A DNA stretch of 40,038 nt, from the NCBI GenBank assembly GCA_020073525.1, contig JAIQFA010000046.1:1-40038 (forward strand). The letters run 5' to 3'. Shown here piece after piece: positions 1 through 8,385 of this stretch. Source of the stretch: Terriglobia bacterium (lineage in GTDB: Bacteria > Acidobacteriota > Terriglobia > Terriglobales > Acidobacteriaceae). Below the pieces are notes generated by a model. That model had not been told where the DNA came from and searched no databases. It saw nothing but the letters and a program-made list of their open reading frames with translations. A program made the position numbers and the translations under genes. Numbering within the stretch: the stretch's first letter is position 1; the number at the start of each line of letters is the position of its first letter.

Positions 1-21
1 CCTTTGTGGGAGGGTGATGCG

Positions 22-978
22 ATGTTCCATCATCTCCTTGTTCCGTTGGACGGTTCCCGCATGTCGGAATCGATCCTGCCGACGGCCGCTCAGCTTGCGC
101 GGAGATCCGGTGCACTCCTCACCCTCGTGCACGTCGTGGAACGGCACGCTCCCTCCGCGATCCACAGCGAGCGACACCTCGTGTCCGCCGGCGAGGCAAC
201 CGCGTACCTGGCCGACGTGGCGCGCATGCCGGCGCTGGCTGGTCTGCGCGTCGAGACCCACGTGCACGAGGTGGGAGTGCGGGACGTGGCGCGAAGCATC
301 ACCGAGCACACGGCCGAGCTCGCCCCCGACCTCGTGGTCATGAGCACACACGGCACGGGCGGGGCGAGGCGCATGCTTTTCGGGACGATCGCGCAGCAGG
401 TCATCGCCCAGGGGGGCACGCCGGTTCTGCTCGCGCGTCCCGGGCGGGAAGGCTCGGCGAGCCAACCCAGGGAATGGAGCATCATCGTGGCCCCGATCGA
501 CGGGAATCCCTCGCATGAGAAAGGCCTGCCGCTGGCGGCCGATCTCGCTGTCACCTTCACCTGCCGCCTGCACCTGCTGATGGTCACTCCGCACGCCGCC
601 GAGCTCAGCGGACTGCAGAAGGCGGCCGCCGTTCTCCTCCCCGGCGCCACGCGGCTGAAGCTGGAAATGGACAGCGCGGGGGCGGCCGAGTACCTCGCCG
701 CGCGCGCGGCGGAGCTGGGGAACCTGGGAGTGCAGGCCACAACCGAAGCCTCGCGCGGGGACCCCGCCCTCACCCCGCTGCACAGAGAGCAGGGACTGAA
801 CTTTCTGCGGCAGGTACTCCAGCCCGGACACCCGAGCAAGGTTTCCCTTGCCGTCGAGATACCAGTCGCCGGTTTCCGGATGCAGAGCAAAACTGCTTCC
901 CAGATCCTGCACATCGACGCGGGGAAAGCTCGGCGCAACCGGGCAGAGAAGACTGTAGCCGTCGGCTTGCTTGGTTAA
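22..978 (+). CDS. universal stress protein, tandem UspA domains, C-terminus broken
   Basis: Two tandem Usp domains are visible. Domain 1 (about residues 1-145) begins MFHHLLVPLDGS and contains the ATP-binding glycine pattern GTGG...FGT near residues 112-122. Domain 2 begins at about residue 155 (SIIVAPIDG) and is Usp-like up to RGDPA, encoded at 754-768. After that the sequence stops resembling Usp: the expected final strand, the second GxxG...GS motif and the last helix are absent, and the remaining ~70 codons are antisense to a different gene. The ATG at 22 is chosen because GGAGGG at 8-13 is a well-spaced Shine-Dalgarno sequence; an in-frame TTG at 4 is less likely. Usp proteins bind ATP or serve as stress-induced chaperone-like factors in the cytoplasm. 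The break at about 768 looks like a recombination or assembly junction, so the product may be non-functional. Confidence 0.8.
   Translation: MFHHLLVPLDGSRMSESILPTAAQLARRSGALLTLVHVVERHAPSAIHSERHLVSAGEATAYLADVARMPALAGLRVETHVHEVGVRDVARSITEHTAELAPDLVVMSTHGTGGARRMLFGTIAQQVIAQGGTPVLLARPGREGSASQPREWSIIVAPIDGNPSHEKGLPLAADLAVTFTCRLHLLMVTPHAAELSGLQKAAAVLLPGATRLKLEMDSAGAAEYLAARAAELGNLGVQATTEASRGDPALTPLHREQGLNFLRQVLQPGHPSKVSLAVEIPVAGFRMQSKTASQILHIDAGKARRNRAEKTVAVGLLG
760..785. other. rearrangement or assembly junction
   Basis: Usp-like coding on the plus strand ends at about 768, and HNH-like protein coding on the minus strand ends at about 766-780. Two unrelated genes are joined tail to tail, each without its 3' end and with no intergenic sequence between them. 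A deletion, an inversion breakpoint or a chimeric contig join would all produce this. Confidence 0.55.
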
Positions 979-1572
979 GCTCGGTACCTGCAAGAGCACC
1001 CGGCCGTCCCCCAGCTCGTTGGAAAGCAAGTATCTGTCGTCCGGATCCGTCTTTGCGAAGCCGTCGATGAAAGTAACCAACTCGTGAACACCTCCCGCCA
1101 CGAAGTGTTTCAGACGCAACGTCCAGTTCGCCGCCGAGACGCTCTGAATATCCCCGGTGCAAATGATGTCCGGGCCGATGGCCAGGAGGCCGGTACCCAA
1201 GTCGTGTGCTGTCCGGGACCGCATGTCCTGCCCAATGGAAGCTTCATGATCGCGTTTCATCGCGCGCAGTGTCTCGGCCGTGTAAGTTACCTCGTCCCGG
1301 TCGATTAAGTCGGCATGGTCGGCACAAAGCCAAATGGCATTGTCGATGCCCGCGCGCTCCTCCGGCGTCATGGAAGCGTCGTAGCGTCGGCTTCCACGAC
1401 CCGGCGCGGCTCCGCAGATATGCGCGGCCTTGCCGATCATCGTTACCGCATCCGGGGATTCCTCACTCGGCCCAGCGGTGAGCCTTCCGCATCCTGTGAA
1501 GGAACAGTGCCAGCAAGCGCGCATCGCCACGTTATCTTTAGTCTTCTTAGAAAAATCGTCGCGGTTGCTCAT
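766..1572 (-). CDS. HNH-like zinc-binding protein, 3' end missing
   Basis: Reading leftwards from the ATG at 1572-1570 gives a protein starting MSNRDDFSKKTKDNVAMRA, followed by CWHCS and C (residues 20-28), GKAAHIC (about 48), RYDASMTPEER and NAIWLCADHADLID (about 79-92). This is the Cys/His layout of a known HNH-nuclease-like family in which CSNP.C, AAHI and N.IWLC..C..LID are conserved. After about residue 115 a second domain follows (GDIQSVSAANWTLRLKHF, VHELVTFIDGFAKT, LALHPETGDWY-like), readable to about LSVQRGEG near base 766. Beyond that the frame stays open to base 1 but is only antisense of the Usp gene. The gene therefore lacks its end. It lies downstream of the sigma54 activator across a hairpin array. 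Nuclease activity is inferred from family resemblance; the second domain is unassigned. Confidence 0.65.
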
Positions 1573-1588
1573 GTGCTATTTCTCTATA

Positions 1589-1899
1589 GGGGGCTGGCCC
1601 ACCCTTCCATCAAACCAACTGAGGCTGCCCCACCCTCTGCGAATTTCAGAGCGTGGAGCAGGGGGCTGGCCCATCCTTTCTGAATAGAATCTCAAATCCA
1701 GCGGCTGTCCCGTCCTTGTCCCTGCGTTCTTTGCAGGGACAGGGCGGGGAACTTGACTTGGCATCCTCAACTCATGGAGATCAAAATCCCCGCCCTGTCG
1801 CAAAAGACGCGACAAGAGCGGGGCACCCTGGAGGATCAAAATGAGGAAAGGCTGGGCCAGCCCCCCGAGTCCTACCCTTTCGCAGAGAACGCGAAAGGG
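1589..1899. repeat. array of short hairpin repeats with 7-nt loops
   Basis: This gene-free stretch between the HNH-like gene and the sigma54 activator holds four perfect hairpins, each with a loop of exactly seven bases: CTCTG/CAGAG (1635-1651), GTCCCTGC/GCAGGGAC (1718-1740), TGTCGC/GCGACA (1796-1814) and CCCTTTCGC/GCGAAAGGG (1875-1899). The motif GGGGGCTGGCCC occurs at 1589-1600 and 1661-1672, and its complement appears near 1851-1866. A perfect 12-bp inverted repeat (ACAGGGCGGGGA) pairs 1739-1750 with 1787-1798. The array looks like a cluster of REP-type dispersed repeats; it could also end transcription from the activator gene. Confidence 0.7.
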
Positions 1900-1920
1900 C
1901 CACCCTGAGTTCAGAAATTA

Positions 1921-3381
1921 CTACTCTTCGGCAGCTCCGGACTGCGAGCCGTCGTCATCGCCGCGAATCAAGCCGAATTTCTTGAGCTTGTAGCGCAGAG
2001 CATCTCGGCTGATATCGAGCAGCTTGGCGGCGTGAGTCTGGTTGTTGTTGGCCTGGCGCATGGCCAACTCGACCATGGCGTGCTCCACTTCTTCGAGCGA
2101 CGTGCCGCCCTCCGGGATATAGAGACGCGGGAGAGTGCGTCCATTGGGCAGCGGTTGTCCACCATCGGCCGGTGAAGTTCTTTCGAACACCGTGCGGCCG
2201 CCCGATTCGCCTACCGAAAACGGCAGATACACTGGGCGCAAGAACGGCTCGTCTTCGAGGATCATGCCACGTTCGATGGTGTTCTTCAGCTCGCGAACAT
2301 TGCCCGGCCAGTTGTGATTGACGATAAGACGGCGGGTCTCCTCGGTAACGCCTCGAACTGATTTCTTGAATCGGCGGTTGTAGCGGTCAATGAAGAAGTC
2401 CACTAACGGGAGGATGTCTTCTTTTCGGTCCCGCAGCGGCGGGATGAAGATCGCGATGATGGCCAAGCGGTAGTAGAGATCCTGACGAAACTGTCCTTCG
2501 CGCACCGCCTTTTCGAGGTCGCGATTGGAAGCCGCGATCACCCGCACATCCACTTGCATATCGCGGATACCTCCTACGCGGCGGATGACCTGGTCTTCGA
2601 GCACGCGCAGCAGTTTGGCTTGCAACAGCGGAGAGAGTTCTCCAATCTCATCGAGAAACAGCGTGCCACCGTCGGCCGCCTCGAACAGGCCCTTCTTCAT
2701 CTGCTTGGCGTCGGTGAACGCGCCTTTTTCGTGTCCGAAAAGTTCGGCTTCCATCAGCGTCTCGGGAATGGCCGAGCAGTTGATCGCTACGAACGGTTTG
2801 TCCTGGCGGGAACTTTCGTAGTGGATGGCTTTGGCGATCAGATCCTTGCCGGTACCGCTCTCGCCTTGAATCAGAATCGTCGTTGCTTCGCTGGAGGCGA
2901 CCTTGCGGACGAAGTTCATGAGCTCCGTCATCTTGGGTGAGACGCTGACCACGCTGTTGTAACCGGATGCGCGGCGCACCTCGCTGCGCAGGGACTGGAC
3001 TTCGGTGCGCAGGCTCGTAGCCTCGAGGGCATTCTTGATGGCCACGTGCAGCTCATCGAAATCGATCGGCTTGCCTACGAAGTCGTAGGCCCCGAGTTTG
3101 AGCGCCGCTTTGACATCGTCAAGCTGCGGATCGGCGGTGATCATGATGACGGCACGGGCATCGCCATTTTTCTTGAGTTGATCCAGCACTTCGATGCCGG
3201 TGAGGTCGGGCATGCGGACGTCGAGGAGAACCAGATCGGGGGATTCCCGCTGCGCCAGCTTGAGGCCTGGTTCGCCTGCATCGGCTTCAATTACGTGGTA
3301 TCCCCACTCTTCGCACTTCTGGCGGAGCGACCAGCGTACCAGGCGCTCGTCGTCCACAATCATGATTTTCTCGGCAGGCAC
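1921..3381 (-). CDS. sigma54-dependent NtrC-family response regulator
   Basis: The protein has 486 residues and the full NtrC architecture. A receiver domain (1-120) carries IMIVDDE, the phospho-acceptor in LVLLDVRMPD and the conserved Lys in VGKPID. The AAA+ domain (about 145-375) has Walker A GESGTGKD, Walker B GGTLFLDEIGEL and the sigma54-contacting loop as GAFTDA, a natural variant of GAFTGA. A Fis-type helix-turn-helix ends the protein (QTHAAKLLDISRDALRYKLKKFG). It should hydrolyse ATP to open sigma54-RNA polymerase complexes after phosphorylation. The GTG at 3381 has no clear ribosome-binding site; the ATG seven codons in is an alternative. It lies downstream of, and on the same strand as, a histidine kinase that is its likely partner, and it is the last gene of the resB-ccsA-kinase-activator run. 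Target genes are not known; sigma54-type promoters occur in this window. Confidence 0.93.
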   Translation of the reverse strand: MPAEKIMIVDDERLVRWSLRQKCEEWGYHVIEADAGEPGLKLAQRESPDLVLLDVRMPDLTGIEVLDQLKKNGDARAVIMITADPQLDDVKAALKLGAYDFVGKPIDFDELHVAIKNALEATSLRTEVQSLRSEVRRASGYNSVVSVSPKMTELMNFVRKVASSEATTILIQGESGTGKDLIAKAIHYESSRQDKPFVAINCSAIPETLMEAELFGHEKGAFTDAKQMKKGLFEAADGGTLFLDEIGELSPLLQAKLLRVLEDQVIRRVGGIRDMQVDVRVIAASNRDLEKAVREGQFRQDLYYRLAIIAIFIPPLRDRKEDILPLVDFFIDRYNRRFKKSVRGVTEETRRLIVNHNWPGNVRELKNTIERGMILEDEPFLRPVYLPFSVGESGGRTVFERTSPADGGQPLPNGRTLPRLYIPEGGTSLEEVEHAMVELAMRQANNNQTHAAKLLDISRDALRYKLKKFGLIRGDDDGSQSGAAEE

Positions 3382-3426
3382 TAGTGTTTAATTTACTACG
3401 AAATGGAAGGAACTTGCTTTGGCGAA

Positions 3427-3527
3427 GGAGTTCTCGGTTCTCAGTTCTCAGTTCTCAGAAAAGTCCCTCGTTCTCTATTGCTCTCTATCTTTATCGGTTC
3501 TACTGAGAACTGAGAATCGAGAACTCC
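3427..3527. repeat. 25-bp inverted repeat in kinase-regulator spacer
   Basis: Arms at 3427-3451 and 3503-3527 are 25 bases long with one mismatch, built from TTCTCAG-type units, with a 51-base spacer. The right arm ends inside the stop codon of the kinase (TAG, 3529-3527). The stem lies between the kinase stop and the activator start at 3381, so it could act as an attenuator, an RNA-processing stem or a repeat-element insertion. Confidence 0.75.
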
Positions 3528-4597
3528 TAGGAAACTTCGGCCTGAACGGCGGGCACGCGAAACGGAAGCACCACCTCAAACTTGCTTCCCTTCCCAACTG
3601 TGCTGCTCACCTCGATACGGCCATGATGTTCTTCCACGATACGGCGGGCCAGGGAAAGACCGAGACCTGTGCCATTGCCCTTGGTGGTGTAGAAAGGCCG
3701 GAAGATGTGGGACAGCTGCGGCGGCGGGATGCCGCGCCCGGTATCGCTGACGACCACGCTGGCACAATCATCGTGGGAACTGATCTCGACGCGCACCGTG
3801 CCCGCTCCCTCCATGGCCTGGACGGCGTTGAGGAGGAGGTTCAGAAGCACCTGGTGAATCTGATCGCTGTCGTGTTCGACTTCCGGCAGGTCGGGCGCTT
3901 TCTGCAACTCGATCTTTATGGGCTTGGAGAGCACCTGCTGGCGAGCCAGCATCACCGCGTGTTCCACGGTCGTGTTGAGATTGCTTACGCGAACCTGCGG
4001 CGGGTGCGGACGCGCCGTTTCCAGAAGGTCGGTCAGGATGCGGTTGATCTGCGCGATTTCCTGGCGAACATCTTTCACAACCGCCCGCGCCGGACTGGTC
4101 GACGGCAGGTCGCGACTGATGATTTCGATGACGCCGGCGATTCCTGCCAGCGGGTTGCGAATCTCGTGAGCCAGGCCAGTTGCCAACTCGCCCAGCGTCG
4201 CCAGGTGTTCGGCGCGAGACATCTGCGTGCGGTGCAGGGTCTCGATCTCTTCCCTGCTCTCCCGCAACTGCTGCATCATGTGGTTGAAGTTGCGGCCGAG
4301 GTCCCCGATCTCATCGTTGCGCCGGGAGAAGCCGACCGCGACGTCCAGATTGCCTTCACTCACCAGCGCGATCTTCTCCTGCAACTCGACCATGGGCCGC
4401 TGAATGAAATAGGCAAGCGCGCCGATGGACACTCCGCAGATTGCGACCGCTCCCGCGCCCGCGACGATCAACACCGCGTGGCGCTCTGGGTCCCGAAAAG
4501 ATACGGTCGCCACAATAAATAGCAGCAGACCCGCCAGCAGTACGAATACCACCGGCAAGAGTGCCTTGAGCTGCCAATTGACGCGAACCGAATTCAA
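3527..4597 (-). CDS. membrane sensor histidine kinase (HAMP-HisKA-HATPase)
   Basis: Reading frame stays open to 4729, but the first 44 codons run through a hairpin repeat. A TTG start at 4597, preceded by GGAG at good spacing, gives about 356 residues beginning LNSVRVNWQLKAL. Two membrane segments follow (LLPVVFVLLAGLLLF and VLIVAGAGAVAICGVSIGA) with only a short loop between them, so no large sensor domain is present. Then come a HAMP linker, the HisKA box GLAHEIRNPLAG with the phosphorylated His, and an ATPase domain with NLLLNAVQAM, DTGRGIPP and GNGTGLGLSLARRI. It should autophosphorylate and pass phosphate to the sigma54 activator downstream. Placement behind ccsA suggests that it monitors a membrane or redox state linked to cytochrome maturation, which is inference. 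Confidence 0.9.
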   Translation of the reverse strand: MNSVRVNWQLKALLPVVFVLLAGLLLFIVATVSFRDPERHAVLIVAGAGAVAICGVSIGALAYFIQRPMVELQEKIALVSEGNLDVAVGFSRRNDEIGDLGRNFNHMMQQLRESREEIETLHRTQMSRAEHLATLGELATGLAHEIRNPLAGIAGVIEIISRDLPSTSPARAVVKDVRQEIAQINRILTDLLETARPHPPQVRVSNLNTTVEHAVMLARQQVLSKPIKIELQKAPDLPEVEHDSDQIHQVLLNLLLNAVQAMEGAGTVRVEISSHDDCASVVVSDTGRGIPPPQLSHIFRPFYTTKGNGTGLGLSLARRIVEEHHGRIEVSSTVGKGSKFEVVLPFRVPAVQAEVS

Positions 4598-4671
4598 GTT
4601 GAGATCTCCACCGGCCCCAGCGCCGGAACAGACGACTGAAAAGTACTCTCTACGCTGCAGTCTGACCGCAG

Positions 4672-4725
4672 CGGCTAAAGCCGACTCCGAACCCAAGCCC
4701 CTTATCGCAGCGGTGAACCGCTGCG
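4672..4725. repeat. paired REP-like hairpins (AA and TGAA loops)
   Basis: Two perfect hairpins sit in the ccsA-kinase spacer: CGGCT-AA-AGCCG (4672-4683) and CGCAGCGG-TGAA-CCGCTGCG (4706-4725). The same type (GGCTAAAGCC then GGCTGAAGCC) recurs at 23946-23998, so this is a dispersed repeat family. It overlaps the extended kinase frame, which argues for the shorter kinase start. Confidence 0.7.
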
Positions 4726-4786
4726 CCACCCAAAATCAAGTGCAACTTCGACTTTCTTCGGCACGCGGAAGCGCAACCACGTGCAA

Positions 4787-6328
4787 TCAGGCGTAAGCGT
4801 GCAATCCTGGCAGCAAGTAGGTCACACCGAAGAACGTAAACATGACCACGACAAAGCCGGCGATCGCGAAGTAAGCGGCGCGACGGCCACGCCAGCCACG
4901 AGTGATCCGCATGTGAAGATAGAGCGCGTACACCAACCAGGTGATCGCTGCCCACGTCTCTTTGGGATCCCAACTCCAGTACGAGCCCCAGGTTTGGTTG
5001 GCCCAGTACGCTCCGGCGGCAATCATCAGTGTTAATAGGGGGAAGGCTAGACAAATCGTTTTGTAGGTGATGCGGTCGAGGTTGTCGGAAGTAGGCAGCA
5101 AACGCTCCAGATCCGGGCGACGCCACACGAGCAGCAGATATAGGAGTGAGATAAAGACGCCGCCTACCAAACCCGACAGTATAAAGGGACTAGCGGCGAG
5201 GCTTGTCGGGAATAATCCGTCTGCGTCGAGCGACGGATACCGGCCATCGTTCGCGCGCACCAAGAACATGACCAGCGCCATCACCTGCAGGAGAATGCTG
5301 AGGAATAAGGCACGGTTAGCGACTAGAATCCAGCTCTCCTGGTTTTGCGGCTCGGGATTGATCTTTATCCAGTCTTCTGTCGCGCTGACCTCGTCGCTAC
5401 GCCGGAGAACAAACGCCCGGAGCACGGCTCTGTAAATGTCGGATAGTCGAGCAGGAAGCGAGCGAAGATACCAGCGTATCTTCGAGCGGCGAGAAATCAG
5501 GTATAACGACAAAGGCGTTGCGACCGAGAGGGTGGCGAGTGTCATCAGCCAGCCGAGGTCCGGGATGGTGACGAACAGGCGCACGCCCTTGGAGAGGAAG
5601 ACTTCTGCCTTATTCTCCGGATTCCACGCCACCAGGCTCAGTCCGCCCCAGTTCTCGAAGCGCGTTAAGACGATGCTCGCGTATATGCCCAGGGTGCTGG
5701 CGCTGGTGACAGCAAGGAAGGTCTCGGTCTTCATGTTGTCCTGGATCAGGAACATCATGGCGAGAGCAAAACTGAGGGCGCAGCCGGCATAGGCCAGCAT
5801 GGCCAGCGTGACGTGGACATGCAACCAGGTCGATTGCAGCGCAGGCACCAAGGGGTGGACTTCGGTCCGCAGCAACTGCATGAGCACGACGCCGACAATC
5901 GCCACCGGCATCGTGACTGTGCCAATGACCTTCACCCCAAACTTCTTTTCAGCGATCAGCGTGAGCACGGCCAAGGTCCATACGAAGCTGAGCAGCATTT
6001 CGTAAACGCTGGCAAACGGCGGATGTCCCGCGTCGTACCAGCGATGAGCAACGGCGGCGGAATTGGCGATCAAACCCAGCCAGGTGGCGAGCGATGCGAA
6101 CTTCACGTACGACTCGGTGCCGGTGACTCCAAATCCCAGATATAACGCACCGGCACCGGCGTAGAAAATCAACGTGGCAAAGAGCAGGTTCGTCTCGCTC
6201 AAAAGATTGCCACTCTTAACCACGTTCAGGAATGCCATGAACAGCAAGAACGCAATCGCCAATCCGACCATCACGATCAGGGTCATGCCGGTTGACGGTT
6301 GCTGCTGCTCTGCTTTTGCGCGTGCCAT
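4787..6328 (-). CDS. ccsA: cytochrome c biogenesis protein CcsA (System II haem handling)
   Basis: The 513-residue polytopic membrane protein carries the haem-handling WWD-type signature near its C-terminus ([19 protein letters not shown]), which defines the CcsA/CcmC/CcmF superfamily, and conserved His residues in flanking segments ([22 protein letters not shown]). It is longer than usual for CcsA; a loop of mixed charge (about residues 285-335) and extra membrane segments account for the difference. With ResB it forms the System II synthetase that exports haem and attaches it to CXXCH motifs in apocytochromes outside the membrane. It is preceded by GGAGG at ideal spacing and lies 34 bp after resB. 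It very probably serves the multihaem cytochromes encoded across the divergent promoter region. Confidence 0.92.
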   Translation of the reverse strand: MARAKAEQQQPSTGMTLIVMVGLAIAFLLFMAFLNVVKSGNLLSETNLLFATLIFYAGAGALYLGFGVTGTESYVKFASLATWLGLIANSAAVAHRWYDAGHPPFASVYEMLLSFVWTLAVLTLIAEKKFGVKVIGTVTMPVAIVGVVLMQLLRTEVHPLVPALQSTWLHVHVTLAMLAYAGCALSFALAMMFLIQDNMKTETFLAVTSASTLGIYASIVLTRFENWGGLSLVAWNPENKAEVFLSKGVRLFVTIPDLGWLMTLATLSVATPLSLYLISRRSKIRWYLRSLPARLSDIYRAVLRAFVLRRSDEVSATEDWIKINPEPQNQESWILVANRALFLSILLQVMALVMFLVRANDGRYPSLDADGLFPTSLAASPFILSGLVGGVFISLLYLLLVWRRPDLERLLPTSDNLDRITYKTICLAFPLLTLMIAAGAYWANQTWGSYWSWDPKETWAAITWLVYALYLHMRITRGWRGRRAAYFAIAGFVVVMFTFFGVTYLLPGLHAYA

Positions 6329-6362
6329 TTACATCCTCCAATAACCGGTTCCGTCCCTCGGT

Positions 6363-7814
6363 TCAGTTCGCGGCGACGGTTGCGACCTGCTCCCTCGGAG
6401 AGGCGGTGGGAATGGGTTTGAGTTCTTTCTCCATTAAGTCCACCAGATCGCTGAAGCGTTGTTCAAACGCATCGCGATTGCGATTCGCGCTTCCGCCAAT
6501 CCATAACGAGCACTTGCCGGTCTTGGGATCGCGAACCGGTACCGCCCAAAACCGCATGTGCACCACGTAGAACACGAATGCCAGTCCGATGCCCATCAGC
6601 ACTACGCCCGACCAGACTCCCCACTGTCCCGGTTCGTGCGAAACCTGCAAGCCGGTGAAGTGGCCCATCTTCAGGTCGGTGGCCTGGAACATCCAGGGCG
6701 CCTTCGAGTTGTCGGACACCTCGTCCATTTGCGGGAACCACACGTCGAAATCTCTGCCCGCGCTCCTCGAGGTCACAACCAGGTGAGCGGCCGGATTTTC
6801 CAACTGATTCGATTTCCGGTACACCTGCCCCTCGCGAACCGCATAGTCGGGAATGAATTCGGCGAAACGCACCGTGGTATCGGCGTCGAGTGGAACGGTG
6901 TCGTTTACCGCCAGCCCGATTTCCTGCTTCTGGCCAGAACCATTCTTGGGAGCGGCGACCAACATGAGCTTGTCAACTTTGCCATTCGGGCCGTAACTCG
7001 ACTGGTAGAAGCGGACACCGCTATAGACAAGCGGATCGTTCACGACAATTTCTTTCTTCTGTACGTCTCGTCCTTGTTTCACCACCGCCAGTTGGGACCA
7101 CCATTTTTTCGGGGTGCCATCCTTGTAGTTTTCCTGGCCGGCGGAATCGCAACGAATGGCAAACGGGAGCGTGCGCGTGGTGCCATCGCGAAGTTCGACG
7201 AGGTTCGAGGTCTGTCCCTCGTTCAGATTGAGCGTGCCGCGCCAGCCCCAGATGCCATCCACGACTGTGCCCAAGAAAATGAGCAGCAGGCTGGCATGCA
7301 CGATGTACACCGCCAACTCCGAGATGCGGCTGCGCTCGGCGAAAATGGCAAAGTGATCCTCGCGGACTACGCGTTCCGGCTTGTATCCCAGTTCATGCAG
7401 TGCCCGCTCCGCCGCTACCAGGCCAGCTTCTTCGTCCGCGACAGCCAATGTCTTCTGCGGATGCAAAGCACGGCGAAAGCTCTCGTCGGGATACTTGTAG
7501 GGACGCGAGAAGTAGCGCCACGAGTTGGGGAAGCGATCGATGGAAGCCGCCACAATGCAGAGGCTGACCAGCAGCACCAGTCCGAGAAACCACCAGGAGT
7601 GAAACACATCGGTCAATCCGACCGCGTCCAGCATGCGGAGCGCCTGCGGAGAGTAGGCGTTCTGCATTTCGTCAGGTTCAGTCACCGGACGCTGCAGCAC
7701 AATGGTTCCGACCGCCGAAAGAATCACGACCAGGATCAAAAGAACCACGCCAGTCTGGATGGAAGCGATGGTGCGCCACGTTTTGTGGGCAAATGCTGGA
7801 AAACCTGCGGCCAT
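6363..7814 (-). CDS. resB: cytochrome c biogenesis protein ResB/Ccs1
   Basis: About 483 residues from the ATG at 7814, which has GGGAGAGGG just upstream. An upstream in-frame start at 7892 is less likely because the intervening bases contain a sigma54-type promoter. Membrane segments occur at about residues 20-40 (GVVLLILVVILSAVGTIV), 80-100 (WWFLGLVLLVSLCIVAAS) and 165-190 (AVYIVHASLLLIFLGTVV). A large extracytoplasmic beta-rich domain follows, then a last segment (WSGVVLMGIGLAFVFYVVHMRFW). This is the ResB fold, which presents apocytochrome c to CcsA for thioether attachment. The protein opens a minus-strand operon with ccsA, the kinase and the sigma54 activator. Confidence 0.92.
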   Translation of the reverse strand: MAAGFPAFAHKTWRTIASIQTGVVLLILVVILSAVGTIVLQRPVTEPDEMQNAYSPQALRMLDAVGLTDVFHSWWFLGLVLLVSLCIVAASIDRFPNSWRYFSRPYKYPDESFRRALHPQKTLAVADEEAGLVAAERALHELGYKPERVVREDHFAIFAERSRISELAVYIVHASLLLIFLGTVVDGIWGWRGTLNLNEGQTSNLVELRDGTTRTLPFAIRCDSAGQENYKDGTPKKWWSQLAVVKQGRDVQKKEIVVNDPLVYSGVRFYQSSYGPNGKVDKLMLVAAPKNGSGQKQEIGLAVNDTVPLDADTTVRFAEFIPDYAVREGQVYRKSNQLENPAAHLVVTSRSAGRDFDVWFPQMDEVSDNSKAPWMFQATDLKMGHFTGLQVSHEPGQWGVWSGVVLMGIGLAFVFYVVHMRFWAVPVRDPKTGKCSLWIGGSANRNRDAFEQRFSDLVDLMEKELKPIPTASPREQVATVAAN

Positions 7815-7841
7815 ACCCTCTCCCTGTTCGCAAGCATGAAA

Positions 7842-7858
7842 TGCAAGTTCCACGCCAG
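7842..7858 (-). promoter_or_regulatory. sigma54 (-24/-12) promoter of resB operon
   Basis: The minus strand reads CTGGCGTGGAACTTGCA, with GG and GC separated by exactly 10 bases, close to the consensus YTGGCACNNNNNTTGCA (the TGGC and TTGCA blocks are perfect). The predicted start of transcription, about 7831, leaves a short leader that includes the resB ribosome-binding site. The operon encodes a sigma54 activator, so autoregulation is plausible. Confidence 0.65.
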
Positions 7859-7992
7859 ACAGGACACACAGCGTAACAGACAGATATGACATGACTTAGG
7901 AGGCACATGGCAAAGCCGGCGACAGAGCAGTTTGGGCTAAATCACGCACCGCAATCCGGTTCCACAGGCATTTCACACATCACAGAATGCTC

Positions 7993-8006
7993 GTGATGCA
8001 ACTCAC
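7993..8006. promoter_or_regulatory. CRP-type binding site 1, cytochrome/ccs region
   Basis: GTGATGCAACTCAC is an exact GTGA-N6-TCAC palindrome in the divergent intergenic region. Its centre lies about 185 bp from the resB start and 387 bp from the 16-haem cytochrome start. Confidence 0.55.
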
Positions 8007-8058
8007 TAGCTCAAGTGATGGATGCACGAGGGCGATCGCAAATGTCGGGCGGTATGGA

Positions 8059-8072
8059 GTGACACACATCAC
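8059..8072. promoter_or_regulatory. CRP-type binding site 2, cytochrome/ccs region
   Basis: GTGACACACATCAC is a second exact GTGA-N6-TCAC palindrome, centred 66 bp from site 1 and about 320 bp before the cytochrome start codon. Confidence 0.6.
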
Positions 8073-8385
8073 ATACGCCTGTGATTACGCCCCTTCCCCG
8101 CAGTCCCTATGGGAATTCTAATGGGCACCGCGATGGCAGGCCTGACACACCGGAACCATCAACGACCTCAAGGAATTAGACGCTGCGTCTGCCTTGGGGC
8201 ATTTCACCGAGGCAGCTGTGGCAGAAAGCCCATCCGAGGCTCATAATGGTCGTCAGAGATTTCCGCTCCAGGTCCATTAAGCTTCTCAACCCGCTTTTGT
8301 TCAATAAGTTACGCCCGCGTTGCATCTCGCAACAGTTTTTTCGAGATACGGCGACTTTCGTGCACACGCACCCTTCGGAGGCCGC

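Larger units (their letters stand above)
7859..8385. other. divergent regulatory region, resB / 16-haem cytochrome
   Basis: This is about 530 bp with no convincing gene. It holds two CRP-type palindromes, listed separately. A 40-codon minus-strand frame ending at 8118 finishes with CQACHRGAH, and a neighbouring frame reads FCHSC near 8215-8230. They may be debris of a decayed cytochrome gene, but the evidence is thin. The cytochrome promoter was not identified. Confidence 0.5.

Noticed and set aside
90..938. 282-codon minus-strand open frame opposite the Usp gene
   Set aside because: It is antisense to clear Usp domains, has Ser/Arg/Cys-rich composition typical of shadow frames in GC-rich DNA, and matches no family.
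3419..4522. Long plus-strand frame opposite the sensor kinase
   Set aside because: The minus strand carries all kinase motifs in order; the plus-strand product is His/Arg-rich with no recognisable domain.
6558..7889. 443-codon plus-strand frame opposite resB
   Set aside because: The resB reading on the minus strand has membrane helices and a ribosome-binding site; the other frame has no domain and low-complexity charged stretches.
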